Shown: positions 41,641 through 51,113, counted from the stretch's first letter. The stretch: DNA of 64,000 nucleotides from Actinomycetota bacterium (GCA_020161015.1 JAIUOT010000014.1:62001-126000), one strand, 5' to 3'. The notes: a model not told the origin generated them from the sequence alone. Numbers and translations: made by a program.

Positions 41641-41844
41641 ATGAACGACCCGGTGACGCCGTTGGGAACGGTCCGGTTTCTGAAGGTGGCCGAGGTCGCA
41701 GCTGCGCTGCGGGTGTCGCGGATGTCGGTGTACCGGCTCATCCACTCCGGTGATCTGGAGGCGGTGCGCTTCGGCCGCAACTTCCGTGTCCCCGAGCACG
41801 CCGTGAACGCCTACCTGCGTGAGTCCTTCTACCACGCAGGCTGA
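41641..41844 (+). CDS. Small excisionase-type HTH DNA-binding protein
   Basis: A 67-residue MerR-like/excisionase-family winged helix (LKVAEVAAALRVSRMSVYRL, then GRNFRVPEHAVNAYL). It is not phage-associated here: the pair small HTH gene then bS22 is conserved in actinobacteria (Rv0500A-Rv0500B in M. tuberculosis). A GAGGAGGGGAAGG stretch precedes the ATG. The gap upstream holds TTGACA (41538-41543) and TAGTGT (41582-41587) as possible promoter elements. Confidence 0.88.
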   Translation: MNDPVTPLGTVRFLKVAEVAAALRVSRMSVYRLIHSGDLEAVRFGRNFRVPEHAVNAYLRESFYHAG

Positions 41845-41869
41845 TTTCGTCCCCGGTGGGGGCGACCAG

Positions 41870-41976
41870 TAAGATCTTGTGCTTGGCTGGGTCGTCCAGC
41901 CGGGTCCTTTCGGGCTGGACCACCAGCCCGATCCATTCATCTGCCGTCCGCAGGACGGTAACCGAGAGGTCTGCCA
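41870..41976 (+). promoter_or_regulatory. Promoter and structured leader of bS22 gene
   Basis: TTCGTC (41846-41851) and TAAGAT (41870-41875) are an 18-nt-spaced promoter candidate giving a leader of about 95 nt. The leader holds three hairpins: GGCTGG/CCAGCC (41885-41890, 41896-41901), CGGGCTGG/CCAGCCCG (41911-41918, 41923-41930) and CCGTCC/GGACGG (41944-41949, 41953-41958). The first two share the same arm sequence, so arms can be exchanged to form alternative folds. A GAGAGG ribosome site follows near 41963. Confidence 0.6.
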
Positions 41977-42078
41977 GTGGGTTCGGTCATCAAGAAGCGC
42001 CGCAAGCGGATGGCGAAGAAGAAGCACCGCAAGCTGCTCAAGAAGACGCGCATCCAGCGTCGTCGCGCCGGCAAGTAA
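41977..42078 (+). CDS. Small ribosomal protein bS22 (33 aa)
   Basis: A very short, extremely basic protein ([16 protein letters not shown] at the start, RRRAGK at the end; AURKAIP1/COX24 domain). It matches the 33-residue bS22 found on mycobacterial 30S subunits. It starts with GTG and ends TAA. It is easily missed because of its size. The conserved small HTH gene upstream and a structured leader support the call. Confidence 0.93.
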   Translation: MGSVIKKRRKRMAKKKHRKLLKKTRIQRRRAGK

Positions 42079-42083
42079 CCCCC

Positions 42084-42326
42084 ATGGACCAGCCCCGCGT
42101 GGTGCTGCTGGTCCGTGATGGCTGCCACCTCTGTGACGAGGCCCTCGAGGTCGTCCGCGCCGTCTGCACCGCCACCGGGAACTCCTGGGCGGTGCGCGAC
42201 GTCGACGCCGACGAGACCCTGAGGGCCGAGTACACCGACCACGTCCCCGTGACGTTCGTGGACGGCGTCCGCCATGCCTTCTGGCACGTGGACGCCGTCG
42301 CGCTGGAGTCTGCGCTGGGGGCTTGA
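42084..42326 (+). CDS. Glutaredoxin-like protein (DUF836)
   Basis: An 80-residue thioredoxin-fold protein with a CxxC motif in RDGCHLCDEAL and the cis-proline region DHVPVTFVDG. It has the length and layout of DUF836 glutaredoxin-like proteins, which are common in actinobacteria. It would act as a cytosolic disulfide or mycothiol-linked reductant; the substrate is unknown. It starts 5 nt after bS22, so it is probably co-transcribed. Confidence 0.88.
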   Translation: MDQPRVVLLVRDGCHLCDEALEVVRAVCTATGNSWAVRDVDADETLRAEYTDHVPVTFVDGVRHAFWHVDAVALESALGA

Positions 42327-42359
42327 CCCTCACCCCGCCAGAGGCATGACAAAGGAGTC

Positions 42360-43160
42360 ATGTTGAAGATCGGAGACTTCGCCCGGCTCGGCCAGGTGTC
42401 GGTACGCATGCTTCGCAACTACGACGAGCTGGGGTTGCTCGTGCCTGCGCACGTCGACCCCTGGACCAACTACCGCAGCTACTCCGCCGCCCAGCTGGCA
42501 CGGCTGAACCGCATCGTGGCCCTGCGGGGCCTCGGGTTCGGCCTTGAGGCCATCGGACGGCTCCTCGACGACCACCTGACGGTCGCGCAGCTCGAGGGGA
42601 TGCTGGTGCTGCGGCGGGCCGAACTCGCCGAGCAGTTGCGGGCGACCGGCGACCAGCTCGCCGCCGTCGAGCGACGTCTCCGCCTGATCGAAGGAGAGTC
42701 ACAGATGGATCAAGAGTTCGTGGTGAAGCCCGTCCCCGCGCTGCGGCTGGGCGAGCTGTCGTGCACGGTGGGCGCCCAGGACGACATCAGCGCCCACGTC
42801 GGGCCCCTGTTCGGCCGGGTGTGGGACGCGATGACCGCCGCCGGCGCGCGTCCCGGGCTCGGCGTCGGCTACTACGTGGTCGGCGAGGACGGGATGGAGT
42901 GCCACTGCGGCTTCGCCTACGACGGCGAGGCGGGGCCCGGCTTCGGCGTCGGCGAACTGCCGGCGGTGCCGGAGGCGGTGACGCTGGTGCACCTCGGCTC
43001 GATGGCGGGCATCGGTGCGGCCTGGCAGGCCGTCGGCCGGTGGCTGGAGGACAACGGCGCCGAGCCCTCGGGAGCGTGCCGCGAGGTGTACCTGGAGACC
43101 CCGATGGACGACCCGGACGCCTGGGTGACCGAGCTCCAGCAGCCGTTCGCGCGGCGCTGA
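42360..43160 (+). CDS. MerR-family regulator with GyrI-like effector domain
   Basis: A 266-residue regulator. The N-terminal MerR winged helix (KIGDFARLGQVSVRMLRNYD) leads to a coiled dimerisation helix (about 85-110) and a C-terminal GyrI/BmrR-like ligand domain that could bind bulky cations or drugs. It has no cysteine pattern of metal sensors near the helix end. AAAGGAG precedes the ATG. No adjacent efflux gene is present, so its target is unknown. Confidence 0.88.
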   Translation: MLKIGDFARLGQVSVRMLRNYDELGLLVPAHVDPWTNYRSYSAAQLARLNRIVALRGLGFGLEAIGRLLDDHLTVAQLEGMLVLRRAELAEQLRATGDQLAAVERRLRLIEGESQMDQEFVVKPVPALRLGELSCTVGAQDDISAHVGPLFGRVWDAMTAAGARPGLGVGYYVVGEDGMECHCGFAYDGEAGPGFGVGELPAVPEAVTLVHLGSMAGIGAAWQAVGRWLEDNGAEPSGACREVYLETPMDDPDAWVTELQQPFARR

Positions 43161-43238
43161 CGGCCCCGGCGGCCACCCGTTCCCGCCACGCCGTGGCCCC
43201 TGCGTATTGTTGGGGCCACGAGCGAGGCGAGGAGATCG

Positions 43239-43883
43239 ATGGAACACGTCGTCCACCTGGTGCGGCACGGGCAGGTGCACAACCCCGAGGGCGTCCTCTA
43301 CGGGCGCACGCCGGGGTACGGCCTGTCCGACCTGGGCCGGCAGATGGCCGAGCGGCTCGGCGAGTACTTCGCCGACGCACCGCTCGTCCGGCTGGTCAGC
43401 TCGCCGCTCCAGCGGGCGCAGGAGACGATGGCCCCGATCGCGGCGCGGCACCCCGGGCTGGAGGTGGCGATCGACGAGCGGGTGATCGAGGCCGCGAACG
43501 TGTTCGAGGGACGCAGCTTCGGCCGGTACAACGAGATCCTGCTCCGCCCGTCGAGCTGGTGGGCGATGCGCAACCCGCTGCGGCCCTCCTGGGGCGAGCC
43601 GTACACCTCGATCCTCGCGCGCATGCGGGCGGCGCTGGCCGACGCCGCGTCCCACGCCGTCGGCGGGGAGGTCCTGATCGTCTCCCACGAGCTCCCCATC
43701 TGGATGGCCCGCAGCTGGGGGGAGGGCCGGCCCCTGGTGCACGACCCGCGGCGCCGCCAGGCGCGCCTGGCCAGCGTCACCACGTTCACCTACCACGACA
43801 CGCACCTGGTGCGTGTGGACTACGCGGAGCCGTGCGCCGACCTGGTGCCGCCCAAGGTGAAGCGATTCCGCCCGGGAGCCTGA
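43239..43883 (+). CDS. Histidine phosphatase / phosphoglycerate-mutase-like protein
   Basis: A 214-residue branch-1 histidine phosphatase: the RHG motif is [12 protein letters not shown], and a second His lies in VSHELPIW. In actinobacteria this gene classically opens the cytochrome c biogenesis operon, as here; its substrate is not settled. A GGCGAGGAG ribosome site precedes the ATG. The stop overlaps the tlpA-like start (TGATG). Confidence 0.9.
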   Translation: MEHVVHLVRHGQVHNPEGVLYGRTPGYGLSDLGRQMAERLGEYFADAPLVRLVSSPLQRAQETMAPIAARHPGLEVAIDERVIEAANVFEGRSFGRYNEILLRPSSWWAMRNPLRPSWGEPYTSILARMRAALADAASHAVGGEVLIVSHELPIWMARSWGEGRPLVHDPRRRQARLASVTTFTYHDTHLVRVDYAEPCADLVPPKVKRFRPGA

Positions 43884-44422
43884 TGAGGCGGCTGCTCGCG
43901 GTCCTGCTGACCCTGCTGCTGGCCGGCTGCGGCTCGGCCCCGTCCGGCACGTCCGGGTTCGTCGGCGGCGACGGCACGATCACGCGCCTGGCACCGGACC
44001 AGCGCCCGCCCGCGCCCGCCATCCGTGGCACGACCCTGGAGGGTGCCGCGTGGGACAGCTCGTCCGCGGCCGGCAAGGTGATCGTCTACAACGTCTGGGG
44101 CTCCTGGTGCGCGCCCTGCCGGGCGGAGGCCCCGGCGCTGGTGGCCGCGAGCAGGCGGACGGCGGAGGTGGCCGTGTTCGTCGGCCTCAACACCCGCGAC
44201 CTCGACACCGCGGCGCCGAAGGCCTTCGTGCGGAGCTTCGGCGTGCCGTACGTGAACCTCTACGACCCCGACGGCGCGCTGCTGCTGGAGTTCTCCGGGC
44301 AGCTCCCGGCCAGTGCCATCCCGAGCACGCTGCTGGTCGACCCCCAGGGCCGGGTGGCCGCACGGATCATCGGCGAGACCACGGAGGCCACGCTGGTCGG
44401 CCTGATCGAGGACCTGTCGTGA
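43883..44422 (+). CDS. TlpA/ResA-type thioredoxin-like lipoprotein
   Basis: A 179-residue exported thiol-disulfide reductase that keeps apocytochrome c haem-binding cysteines reduced. The lipoprotein signal ends LLLAGCGS, and the active site is WCAPC in [11 protein letters not shown]. Coupled overlaps to the phosphatase gene and ccdA place it in the System II cytochrome c maturation operon. Confidence 0.93.
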   Translation: MRRLLAVLLTLLLAGCGSAPSGTSGFVGGDGTITRLAPDQRPPAPAIRGTTLEGAAWDSSSAAGKVIVYNVWGSWCAPCRAEAPALVAASRRTAEVAVFVGLNTRDLDTAAPKAFVRSFGVPYVNLYDPDGALLLEFSGQLPASAIPSTLLVDPQGRVAARIIGETTEATLVGLIEDLS

Positions 44423-45153
44423 CCGAGTGGGTGCAGCAGGCGGTCGGCGGCTCGGTGATGCTGGCCCTCCCGGTGGCCTTCCTCGCCGGGCTGGTGTCGT
44501 TCTTCTCCCCGTGCGTGCTGCCGCTGCTGCCCGGCTACCTGAGCTACGCGACCGGCCTGGGGGCCACCGAGATCTCCGGCCACCGCCGCCGCGTGCTGGC
44601 CGGGACGCTGGGCTTCGTGGCCGGGCTGGCCCTGGTGTTCGTCGCGTCCGGCGCCCTGGCCGGCACGGTCGGTGCGGCCCTGGTGGAGTGGCAGCGCCCG
44701 ATCACGGTCGTCGCCGGCGTGCTGGCCATCGTCCTCGGGCTGATGTTCACCGGCTGGGTGCCGGTGCCGGACTGGCGGCTCAACGTGGTGCCGCGCCTCG
44801 GCGTGGCCGCGTCCCCGCTGCTGGGGATCGTGTTCGCGCTGGGTTGGACGCCGTGCATCGGGCCGGCGCTGTCCGTGGTGCTCTCCCTGGCCCTGAACGA
44901 GGGGACGGCGCTGCGCGGCGGCGTCCTGGCCCTGTCGTACTCGCTCGGGCTCGGCCTGCCGTTCGTCGTGGCCGGGCTCGCCTTCGACCGACTGTCGGGC
45001 ACCCTGGGGTGGGTGAAGCGACACCACCGGGGCATCCAGGTGGCCGGTGGCGTCGCGATGATGGCCGTCGGCCTGCTGCTGGTCACCGGCTGGTGGGACG
45101 TGCTGATGGGCGGGCTGCGGCAGTGGGCCGCGGGCTTCGAGGTGATCCTTTGA
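44419..45153 (+). CDS. ccdA: Cytochrome c biogenesis protein CcdA
   Basis: A 244-residue, six-helix membrane protein that carries electrons from cytosolic thioredoxin to the TlpA/ResA protein outside. The paired cysteines are in [15 protein letters not shown] and [11 protein letters not shown]. The GTG start overlaps the tlpA-like stop (GTGA). Confidence 0.95.
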   Translation: MTEWVQQAVGGSVMLALPVAFLAGLVSFFSPCVLPLLPGYLSYATGLGATEISGHRRRVLAGTLGFVAGLALVFVASGALAGTVGAALVEWQRPITVVAGVLAIVLGLMFTGWVPVPDWRLNVVPRLGVAASPLLGIVFALGWTPCIGPALSVVLSLALNEGTALRGGVLALSYSLGLGLPFVVAGLAFDRLSGTLGWVKRHHRGIQVAGGVAMMAVGLLLVTGWWDVLMGGLRQWAAGFEVIL

Positions 45154-46736
45154 CCAACCTCGTCGGGTGGCTCCGGTTCGGCTGGGCCACCCTCACCTCG
45201 ATGCGCACCGCGCTGATCCTGCTGCTCATCCTCGGGATCGCCGCGATCCCCGGCTCGCTGCTCCCGCAGCGTCCGACCAATCCGGTGGGGGTGGCCGACT
45301 ACCTGCGCACCAACCCGGAGGTCGGCCCGTGGCTGGGACGCCTGGGCTTCTTCGACGTGTTCGGGTCGGCCTGGTTCGCGGCCATCTACCTGCTGCTGTT
45401 CATCTCACTGATCGGCTGCATCCTGCCGCGCACGGCGACCTTCCTGCGCGAGCTGCGCGCACTGCCCGACGCCGGCCCGGGACGCCTGGACCGGCTGCCC
45501 GGTCACACCGTGGGCACCGTGGCGTCCGCGCCCGCCGCCGTGCTGGACGCCGCACAGGCGCATCTTCGGGAGCGGGGCTACCGGGTGCGGCGCACCGACG
45601 CCGCGATCTCGGCGGAGCGGGGCTACCTGCGCGAGGCCGGCAACCTCCTCTTCCACATCTGCCTGGTCACCACCCTGATCGGCCTGGCCTGGGGGTCGCT
45701 GTTCAGCTTCCGCGGCACCGCGGTCGTGGTCGAGGGCCAGGCGTTCTCGAACACGCTCACCCAGTACGACGAGTTCGGCGCCGGCGCGGCCTTCTCCTCC
45801 TCCCACCTCTCCCCGTTCACGGTGCGGGTCGACCGCTTCGACGTCCGGTTCGAGGAGGGGCCGGTCCAGACCGGCGCGGCCCGGGAGTTCACCGCCCACG
45901 TCACCGTGAGCGAGCCGGGCCGGCCCGACACCGAGCAGCTGCTCCAGGTGAACGCACCGCTGTCGATCGGCGGGGACTCGGTGCACCTGCTCGGGCACGG
46001 GTACGCGCCGGTGGTGACGGTCACCGACGGCAACGGCGACGTCGCCTTCTCCGGGCCCGTCGTGTTCCTCCCCCAGGACACGAACTTCCGCTCCGACGGC
46101 GTGATCAAGGTGCCGGACGCCCGTCCCGAACGCCTCGCCTTCGAAGGAGTGTTCCTGCCGACGTCGGTCTCCGGCGGCGCGGGTGGCATGGTGTCCGCCT
46201 TCCCCGACGCCCTGAAGCCGGAGCTCCTGCTGAACGTGTGGACGGGCCCGCCCCGCCAGGAGACCGGGGAGCCGGAGAGCGTCTTCAGCCTCGACAAGGA
46301 GGGGCTCACCCAGCTGATGAACGGCGACCGGCCGGTGACCGTCGGGCTGTCGGTCGGCGCGTCCTTCGAGCTGCCGGACGGGCGGGGCTCGATCAGCTTC
46401 GACGGCTGGAAGCGCTGGACCAAGCTCCAGGTCTCCAACACCCCCGGCGGCTGGCTGGTGCTGGTCTCCGTGATGCTCGCCGTGATCGGCATGGGGGTCT
46501 CCCTCACCGTGAGGCCGCGGCGTCTCTTCGTGCGCGTCGCCGCTGGCGCGGCCGAGGACGGGGAGGGCGACGACGTCCCTGCCGGGCCCGCCGGGGCAGC
46601 GGCGAGCCGCGTGTCGGTCGCGGGGCTCGACCGGGTCGAGGGGCGCGGCGGTCTCACCGAGGAGGTGGCGGGGCTGGCGGAGGCCTGTGGGGTGCGGGTT
46701 ACAGTGGCGGGCACAGACAGCGAGGAGCAGCAGTGA
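45150..46736 (+). CDS. resB: Cytochrome c biogenesis protein ResB (Ccs1)
   Basis: A 528-residue haem-handling partner of CcsB in System II. Transmembrane helices at the N-terminus ([18 protein letters not shown]) and near 50-70 and 170-190 precede a large external domain (about 200-420) and a final helix ([17 protein letters not shown]). The start is probably TTG at 45150 within TTGA, overlapping the ccdA stop; there is no ATG before residue 18. The cytoplasmic tail is long and polar. Confidence 0.92.
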   Translation: MTNLVGWLRFGWATLTSMRTALILLLILGIAAIPGSLLPQRPTNPVGVADYLRTNPEVGPWLGRLGFFDVFGSAWFAAIYLLLFISLIGCILPRTATFLRELRALPDAGPGRLDRLPGHTVGTVASAPAAVLDAAQAHLRERGYRVRRTDAAISAERGYLREAGNLLFHICLVTTLIGLAWGSLFSFRGTAVVVEGQAFSNTLTQYDEFGAGAAFSSSHLSPFTVRVDRFDVRFEEGPVQTGAAREFTAHVTVSEPGRPDTEQLLQVNAPLSIGGDSVHLLGHGYAPVVTVTDGNGDVAFSGPVVFLPQDTNFRSDGVIKVPDARPERLAFEGVFLPTSVSGGAGGMVSAFPDALKPELLLNVWTGPPRQETGEPESVFSLDKEGLTQLMNGDRPVTVGLSVGASFELPDGRGSISFDGWKRWTKLQVSNTPGGWLVLVSVMLAVIGMGVSLTVRPRRLFVRVAAGAAEDGEGDDVPAGPAGAAASRVSVAGLDRVEGRGGLTEEVAGLAEACGVRVTVAGTDSEEQQ

Positions 46737-47665
46737 TCGCCTACTACTCCAGCCTGGCCATGGTCACCTCCGCGGTCCTGTACCTGGTGGCCATGACCGC
46801 GCACGCGGCCGAGTGGGCCAGCGTGCGGACGGCGAAGGTGACCCGCCCGGTCCCGGCCATGGTCGGCGCGCCCGCGGAGGCGCCCGGGCCGGAGGTCGCC
46901 GTGGCCGTGGACGGCCGCCGGACCGAGCTCCTCGGCCGGATCGGGCTGGCCGTGACCGTGGTGGCGGCGCTGACGCACGTCGCCGGCGTCGTGCTGCGCG
47001 GCGTGGCCGCCCAGCGGGCGCCCTGGGGCAACATGTACGAGTTCGTCACGACGTCGCTGGCGATCGTCGCGATCGTCTATCTCGTGCTCGCCCTGCGCTC
47101 CGGCATGCGCTGGCTGGGGCTGCCGGTGACGCTCCTGCTCACGATCGGCCAGGGGCTGGCGGTCACGGTGTTCTACGTGGACGTCTCCGAGCTCATGCCC
47201 GCCCTGCACTCGGTGTGGTTCGTGATCCACATCATCGCCGCGGCCACGGCCGGCGCCGCCTTCAACGTCGGCGGCATCGCCGCGATCCTGTACCTGGTGC
47301 GGACGCGGGCGGAGGCCCGAGGCAGCGTCCGCGGCTACCTCGCGCGGATCCCGTCCGCGGCGGCCCTCGACCGGGTCAGCTACCGGTTCCACGCGTTCGC
47401 CTTCCCGCTGTGGACGTTCACCATCGCCGCGGGTGCCATCTGGGCCCAGTTCGCCTGGGGACGCTTCTGGGGCTGGGACCCGAAGGAGACGTGGTCGCTG
47501 GTGACCTGGATCGTCTACGCGGTCTACCTGCACGCCCGCGCCACCGCCGGGTGGAAGGGACGTCGCGCCGCGGTCGTCGCGGTCGTCGGCCTGGCCACGT
47601 TCTGGTTCAACTTCATCGGCATCAACCTGCTGGTCTCCGGCCTGCACTCCTACGCCGGGATCTAG
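46733..47665 (+). CDS. ccsB: Cytochrome c biogenesis protein CcsB (CcsA/haem-attachment subunit)
   Basis: A 310-residue polytopic membrane protein that exports haem and ligates it to apocytochrome c with ResB. The WWD-type haem signature WGRFWGWDPKETWSLVTW is clear, and flanking histidines (VIHIIAA, RFHAFAFP) would ligate haem. The GTG start overlaps the resB stop. This implies the organism makes c-type cytochromes. Confidence 0.95.
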   Translation: MIAYYSSLAMVTSAVLYLVAMTAHAAEWASVRTAKVTRPVPAMVGAPAEAPGPEVAVAVDGRRTELLGRIGLAVTVVAALTHVAGVVLRGVAAQRAPWGNMYEFVTTSLAIVAIVYLVLALRSGMRWLGLPVTLLLTIGQGLAVTVFYVDVSELMPALHSVWFVIHIIAAATAGAAFNVGGIAAILYLVRTRAEARGSVRGYLARIPSAAALDRVSYRFHAFAFPLWTFTIAAGAIWAQFAWGRFWGWDPKETWSLVTWIVYAVYLHARATAGWKGRRAAVVAVVGLATFWFNFIGINLLVSGLHSYAGI

Positions 47666-47678
47666 CCGCACGGGCCGG

Positions 47679-47714
47679 CCACCGACCCGCCGTCGGGGGC
47701 CGGACGGTCGGTGG
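47679..47714 (+). terminator. Possible terminator after ccsB
   Basis: CCACCGACC (47679-47687) pairs with GGTCGGTGG (47706-47714) around an 18-nt loop that can fold further. It lies 13 nt after the ccsB stop and just before the -10 hexamer of the next gene. Confidence 0.5.
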
Positions 47715-47733
47715 TGCGTGCCACAATCGGGGC

Positions 47734-49008
47734 ATGCGGCACTTCGACCTGTGCGTGATCGGCTCCGCCGTCCTCGGCGAGCACTTCGCGGGCTGGGACG
47801 TCGCCGTGGTGGACGGGCACCAGCGTCCGGGTGACGTCGTCCCCCTGCTGGCCCAGGTGGCCGACGTCGCCGAGCAGGCCCGTCACGCGTCTGCGCTGGG
47901 CATCGACACCGGTCCGGTGCGCGTCCGCTGGTCCGACCTGCGCGACCGGGTCGCCGCAGCCGTCCCCTCCGCCACCGGTCCCGGGATCGTCGCGTTCGAC
48001 GGGCCGGGGCGCTTCCTCGCCCCGCGCACCCTCCGGGTGGACGGCGAGGAGATCAGCGCCGACCGGTTCGTGATCGCCACCGGCTGCCGTCCCCACCTGC
48101 CGGACGTGCCGGGCGCGGACGACCCGGACCTGGCCGGCCGGATCCACGACGGCGACTCGATCCTCGCCCTGGAGGCGCTGCCGGCATCACTCATCATCGT
48201 CGGTGGCGGGGCCGCCGCCGCCGAGTACGCACACATCTTCGCCGCCCTCGGCACGCAGGTGACCCTGCTGCACAGGGGTGGGCGCCTGCTGCGGCGCGAG
48301 GACGACGACATCTCCCACCGGTTCACCGACCTGCTCAGCCGCCGCGTGGTGCTGCGCCTGGGCCAGCACCTGGCCTCGGTCGCGGAGGCCGGGGGGAGGG
48401 TCGAGGTGGGCACCACCGACGACGACGGGATCGAGTACTTCTTCGAGGCCGACCACCTGCTGCTGGCCACCGGCCGGGTCCCGGACGTGGCGGGCCTGGA
48501 CCTGCCGCGCGCGGGCGTCGAGACCGACGATGAGGGCCGGATCCGCGTCGACGACCACCAGCGAACCACCGCGGATGGGGTGTGGGCGCTCTGCGACCCG
48601 CGCGGGCGCACCCCGGCCGCGGCGCTCCACGCGCTGCGCCGGCAACTCCTCGACCCCGCCGGGGCGGCGTCGGGAGCGGGGCGACCGGGCGTCCGCGCGG
48701 TCTTCAGCGGGCCGCAGGTGGCCGCCCTCGGCCTCACCGAGCGGGCGTGCAGGGAGCAGGGCCTGGCGCACCGGGTGGGCGTGGCAGAACGCAGCGGGGC
48801 CACGGCGCCCGGCGGGGGGCCGGACCTGTACGCGAAGGTCATCCTCGACGCGGACGGCGGGCTCCTCGGCGCCCACCTGCTCGGGCCGGACGCCACCAAG
48901 CTGCTGCAACCGCTGGTGACCGCGGACGACGTGGCCGCGCTCTCCCGCGACCAGGTGCACCCCAGCTTCGGGGTGGTCGTGGACGCGCTGGATGCGGCGC
49001 TGCGATGA
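47734..49008 (+). CDS. Mycothione-reductase-like flavoprotein lacking the redox cysteine motif
   Basis: A 424-residue pyridine-nucleotide-disulfide-reductase relative. MRHFDLCVIGS resembles mycothione reductase starts, the NAD(P) site is IIVGGGAAAAEYAHIF, the second FAD segment is HLLLATGRVPDV, and a dimerisation domain follows. However, the region after the first FAD strand, where the family has GGTCxNxGCxP, reads VVDGHQRPGDVVPLLAQ: both cysteines are gone, and the FAD glycine motif is degenerate. The C-terminal HPSFGVV lacks the usual His-x-x-x-x-Glu partner. The frame is continuous, so this is a diverged paralogue rather than a frameshift. Electron transfer without a disulfide, or a non-catalytic role, is possible. 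CACAAT ends 6 nt before the ATG. Confidence 0.82.
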   Translation: MRHFDLCVIGSAVLGEHFAGWDVAVVDGHQRPGDVVPLLAQVADVAEQARHASALGIDTGPVRVRWSDLRDRVAAAVPSATGPGIVAFDGPGRFLAPRTLRVDGEEISADRFVIATGCRPHLPDVPGADDPDLAGRIHDGDSILALEALPASLIIVGGGAAAAEYAHIFAALGTQVTLLHRGGRLLRREDDDISHRFTDLLSRRVVLRLGQHLASVAEAGGRVEVGTTDDDGIEYFFEADHLLLATGRVPDVAGLDLPRAGVETDDEGRIRVDDHQRTTADGVWALCDPRGRTPAAALHALRRQLLDPAGAASGAGRPGVRAVFSGPQVAALGLTERACREQGLAHRVGVAERSGATAPGGGPDLYAKVILDADGGLLGAHLLGPDATKLLQPLVTADDVAALSRDQVHPSFGVVVDALDAALR

Positions 49009-50204
49009 GGCGCGGCGCCACGGGCACGGCCGGGCTGGTGCTGGCGGGCCTGGTGATGGCCGGGTGCACAGCGCCCGCGAGACCGTCCACGCCACCACCG
49101 CCGGAGCGCCCCACCGTGACGCCGTCGGCGACCTCGGCCGCGTCCACCCCGTCCAGCTCGTCGGCCACGCCGGCCGGGGTGCCCGCCTGCACCGCGGAGG
49201 CCGGCGCGCTCGGCCTGCGGCGGCAGGTCGGCCAGCTGGTGATGGTGGGGGTGGGGGTCGACCTCACCGGCACGCAGAAGGCCGCCATCACCGACCACCA
49301 CCTCGGTTCCGCCATCGTGATGGGCCCCACCCCGGGTGGCGTGGAGCAGGTCGCCGAGCTGACCGCCCGGCTGCGCGAACTGGGCGGGGATGACCTGCTG
49401 GTCGCCGCCGACCAGGAGGGTGGGCTCGTGCAACGGCTGAAGGGTCCCGGGTTCGGCACGATCCCGTCCGCGGCGCGCCAGGCCCGGCTCACCGACGCCG
49501 GCCTCGCGGCGGCCGCGGAGGACTGGGGGCGGGCGATGGCGAAGGCCGGCGTGCTGCTCGACCTCGCCCCGGTGGCCGACGTCGTGCCGGCGAAGTTCCG
49601 GGCGTCCAACGAACCCGTCGCGCGGCTCGGCAGGGGCTACGGGTCCGACCCGGAGAAGGTTTCGAAGAAGGTGGCCGCGTTCTCCGCGGGCCTGCACGCC
49701 GCCGGCGTCGGCGTGGCGGTCAAGCACTTCCCCGGCCTCGGCGCCGTCCGTGGCAACACCGACTTCGCGACGTCCGTCCTCGACACCACGACGACGGCGT
49801 CCAGCGCCCTGCTCACGCCCTTCCGCGACGCCGTCGAGCACGGAGCGGACGCGGTGATGGTGTCCTCGGCCACCTACCGGCGGATCGACCCCGACCGTCC
49901 GGCGATGTTCTCCCCGACGGTCGTGGGGCTGCTGCGGGAGTGGGGGTTCGAGGGCGTGGTGGTCAGCGACGACCTCGGAGCGGCGGCGGCGCTGCGTTCG
50001 GTGCCCGTCGCCCGGCGCGCAGAGCGCTTCGTGGCCGCCGGGGGCGACCTCGCCCTCACCGTGGACGCACGCACCGCCGGCCCGATGGCGGAGGGCCTCT
50101 ACGCCGCGGCGAAGGACGACCCGGAACTCGCGGCACGCGTGGCCGAGTCCGCGGCCCGCGTGCTCGCGCTGAAGGCGCGGCTGGGCCGGTTCAGCTGCGG
50201 GTAG
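49005..50204 (+). CDS. GH3 beta-N-acetylhexosaminidase-like lipoprotein (NagZ/LpqI type)
   Basis: A 399-residue exported glycoside hydrolase family 3 protein. The signal ends LVMAGCTA (lipobox), followed by a Pro/Ser/Thr stalk. The catalytic barrel shows DQEGGLVQRL, VKHFPGLGAV and the nucleophile Asp in VVVSDDLGA. As in mycobacterial LpqI, the canonical KHFPGHGD loop reads KHFPGLGAVRGNTD. It probably trims N-acetylglucosamine from muropeptides in wall recycling. ATGA overlap with the flavoprotein gene. Confidence 0.9.
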   Translation: MRRGATGTAGLVLAGLVMAGCTAPARPSTPPPPERPTVTPSATSAASTPSSSSATPAGVPACTAEAGALGLRRQVGQLVMVGVGVDLTGTQKAAITDHHLGSAIVMGPTPGGVEQVAELTARLRELGGDDLLVAADQEGGLVQRLKGPGFGTIPSAARQARLTDAGLAAAAEDWGRAMAKAGVLLDLAPVADVVPAKFRASNEPVARLGRGYGSDPEKVSKKVAAFSAGLHAAGVGVAVKHFPGLGAVRGNTDFATSVLDTTTTASSALLTPFRDAVEHGADAVMVSSATYRRIDPDRPAMFSPTVVGLLREWGFEGVVVSDDLGAAAALRSVPVARRAERFVAAGGDLALTVDARTAGPMAEGLYAAAKDDPELAARVAESAARVLALKARLGRFSCG

Positions 50205-50213
50205 GGCAGCCGG

Positions 50214-51113
50214 TCAGCTGAACACCCGCAGGCCGGCGAGGGCCTTGCGCGCGTCGGGGACGAGCTCCGACCTGGTGTCGGGGACGGAGGCGTAGAACAG
50301 TCCGTAGTCGTCGTCGCTGGTCTGGACGACCAGCAGCAGGACCCGCTCGCCCTTGGCGTTGAGCTGGGGGATGTCGAAGCTCAGCTGGGTCTCGATCAGC
50401 CACCCCGGGTGGCCGTCGACGTCGTGCTGCGCGCTGCTGACCTGCGACGTGGTCACCACCGTGTCGGCGTAGTAGGTGCCGAGGACGCACTTCAGCACGG
50501 TCTCCGCAGCCACCTTCGTGCTGGCGAAGCCGTCGCCGACGAACAGGTCGCTCACCAGGATGCTGGCCACCCAGTTGGACCCGGAGCCGTCGTAGTTGGC
50601 CTGGTCGACGACCTCCTGCACCCGCGACAGCGACCCCCACGGGACGCGGTTGTCGAGCGTGTTCTCCCACGGGGCGCCCAGCTCCGGGAACCCGAGGTTG
50701 CCGCTGGCCACCCAGCCCGACGGGGCGTTGGACGTCGGCGGCGCCGTGTCGGAGGTTGAGGCAGGGGGGCAGATGTTCGGCGTGACGCTCGAGGTCGGTT
50801 CGTTGTTGCCGATGTCGGGCAGCAGGGGCCCGGTGCCGCCGAACTGCTGCACCACGAGCATGATCGCGACCACCACGGCCACGAGCGCAGCGGCGCCGCC
50901 CAGCCACCAGCCGAGGACGCCCTTGCGCCGGGTCGGCTCGTACGGGTAGCCGCCCGACCCGTAGTCCACCTGGCCCACGCCGCCGGCGGTGACCGGAGGG
51001 GGCGTGGTCTGCGGGCTCGCGGTGATCGCGGTCGTCCAGCTCGTGCCCGTCCACCATCGGTACATGCCCGGCTGGCCGCCCGGATCGGGGTACCACCCCG
51101 CGCTGCTGCTCAC
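50214..51113 (-). CDS. DUF2510 membrane-anchored protein
   Basis: A 299-residue protein. The N-terminal DUF2510 motif GWYPDPGGQPGMYRWW is followed by one transmembrane helix (about residues 70-95) and an extracytoplasmic domain of about 180 residues that I do not recognise. GTG at 51113 is preferred because TAGTAT ends 6 nt upstream (leaderless); TTG at 51119 is also in frame. It converges with the GH3 gene across 9 nt. Confidence 0.82.
   Translation of the reverse strand: MSSSAGWYPDPGGQPGMYRWWTGTSWTTAITASPQTTPPPVTAGGVGQVDYGSGGYPYEPTRRKGVLGWWLGGAAALVAVVVAIMLVVQQFGGTGPLLPDIGNNEPTSSVTPNICPPASTSDTAPPTSNAPSGWVASGNLGFPELGAPWENTLDNRVPWGSLSRVQEVVDQANYDGSGSNWVASILVSDLFVGDGFASTKVAAETVLKCVLGTYYADTVVTTSQVSSAQHDVDGHPGWLIETQLSFDIPQLNAKGERVLLLVVQTSDDDYGLFYASVPDTRSELVPDARKALAGLRVFS

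Noticed and set aside
41641-41844. Excisionase-like gene as a sign of a prophage or integrative element
   Set aside because: There is no integrase, attachment repeat or change in composition, and the HTH-bS22 pair is a conserved chromosomal arrangement in actinobacteria.
47734-47900. A frameshift explaining the missing cysteines of the mycothione-reductase-like gene
   Set aside because: I found no CxxxxC-type segment in the other two frames of this stretch, and the frame is open from start to end.
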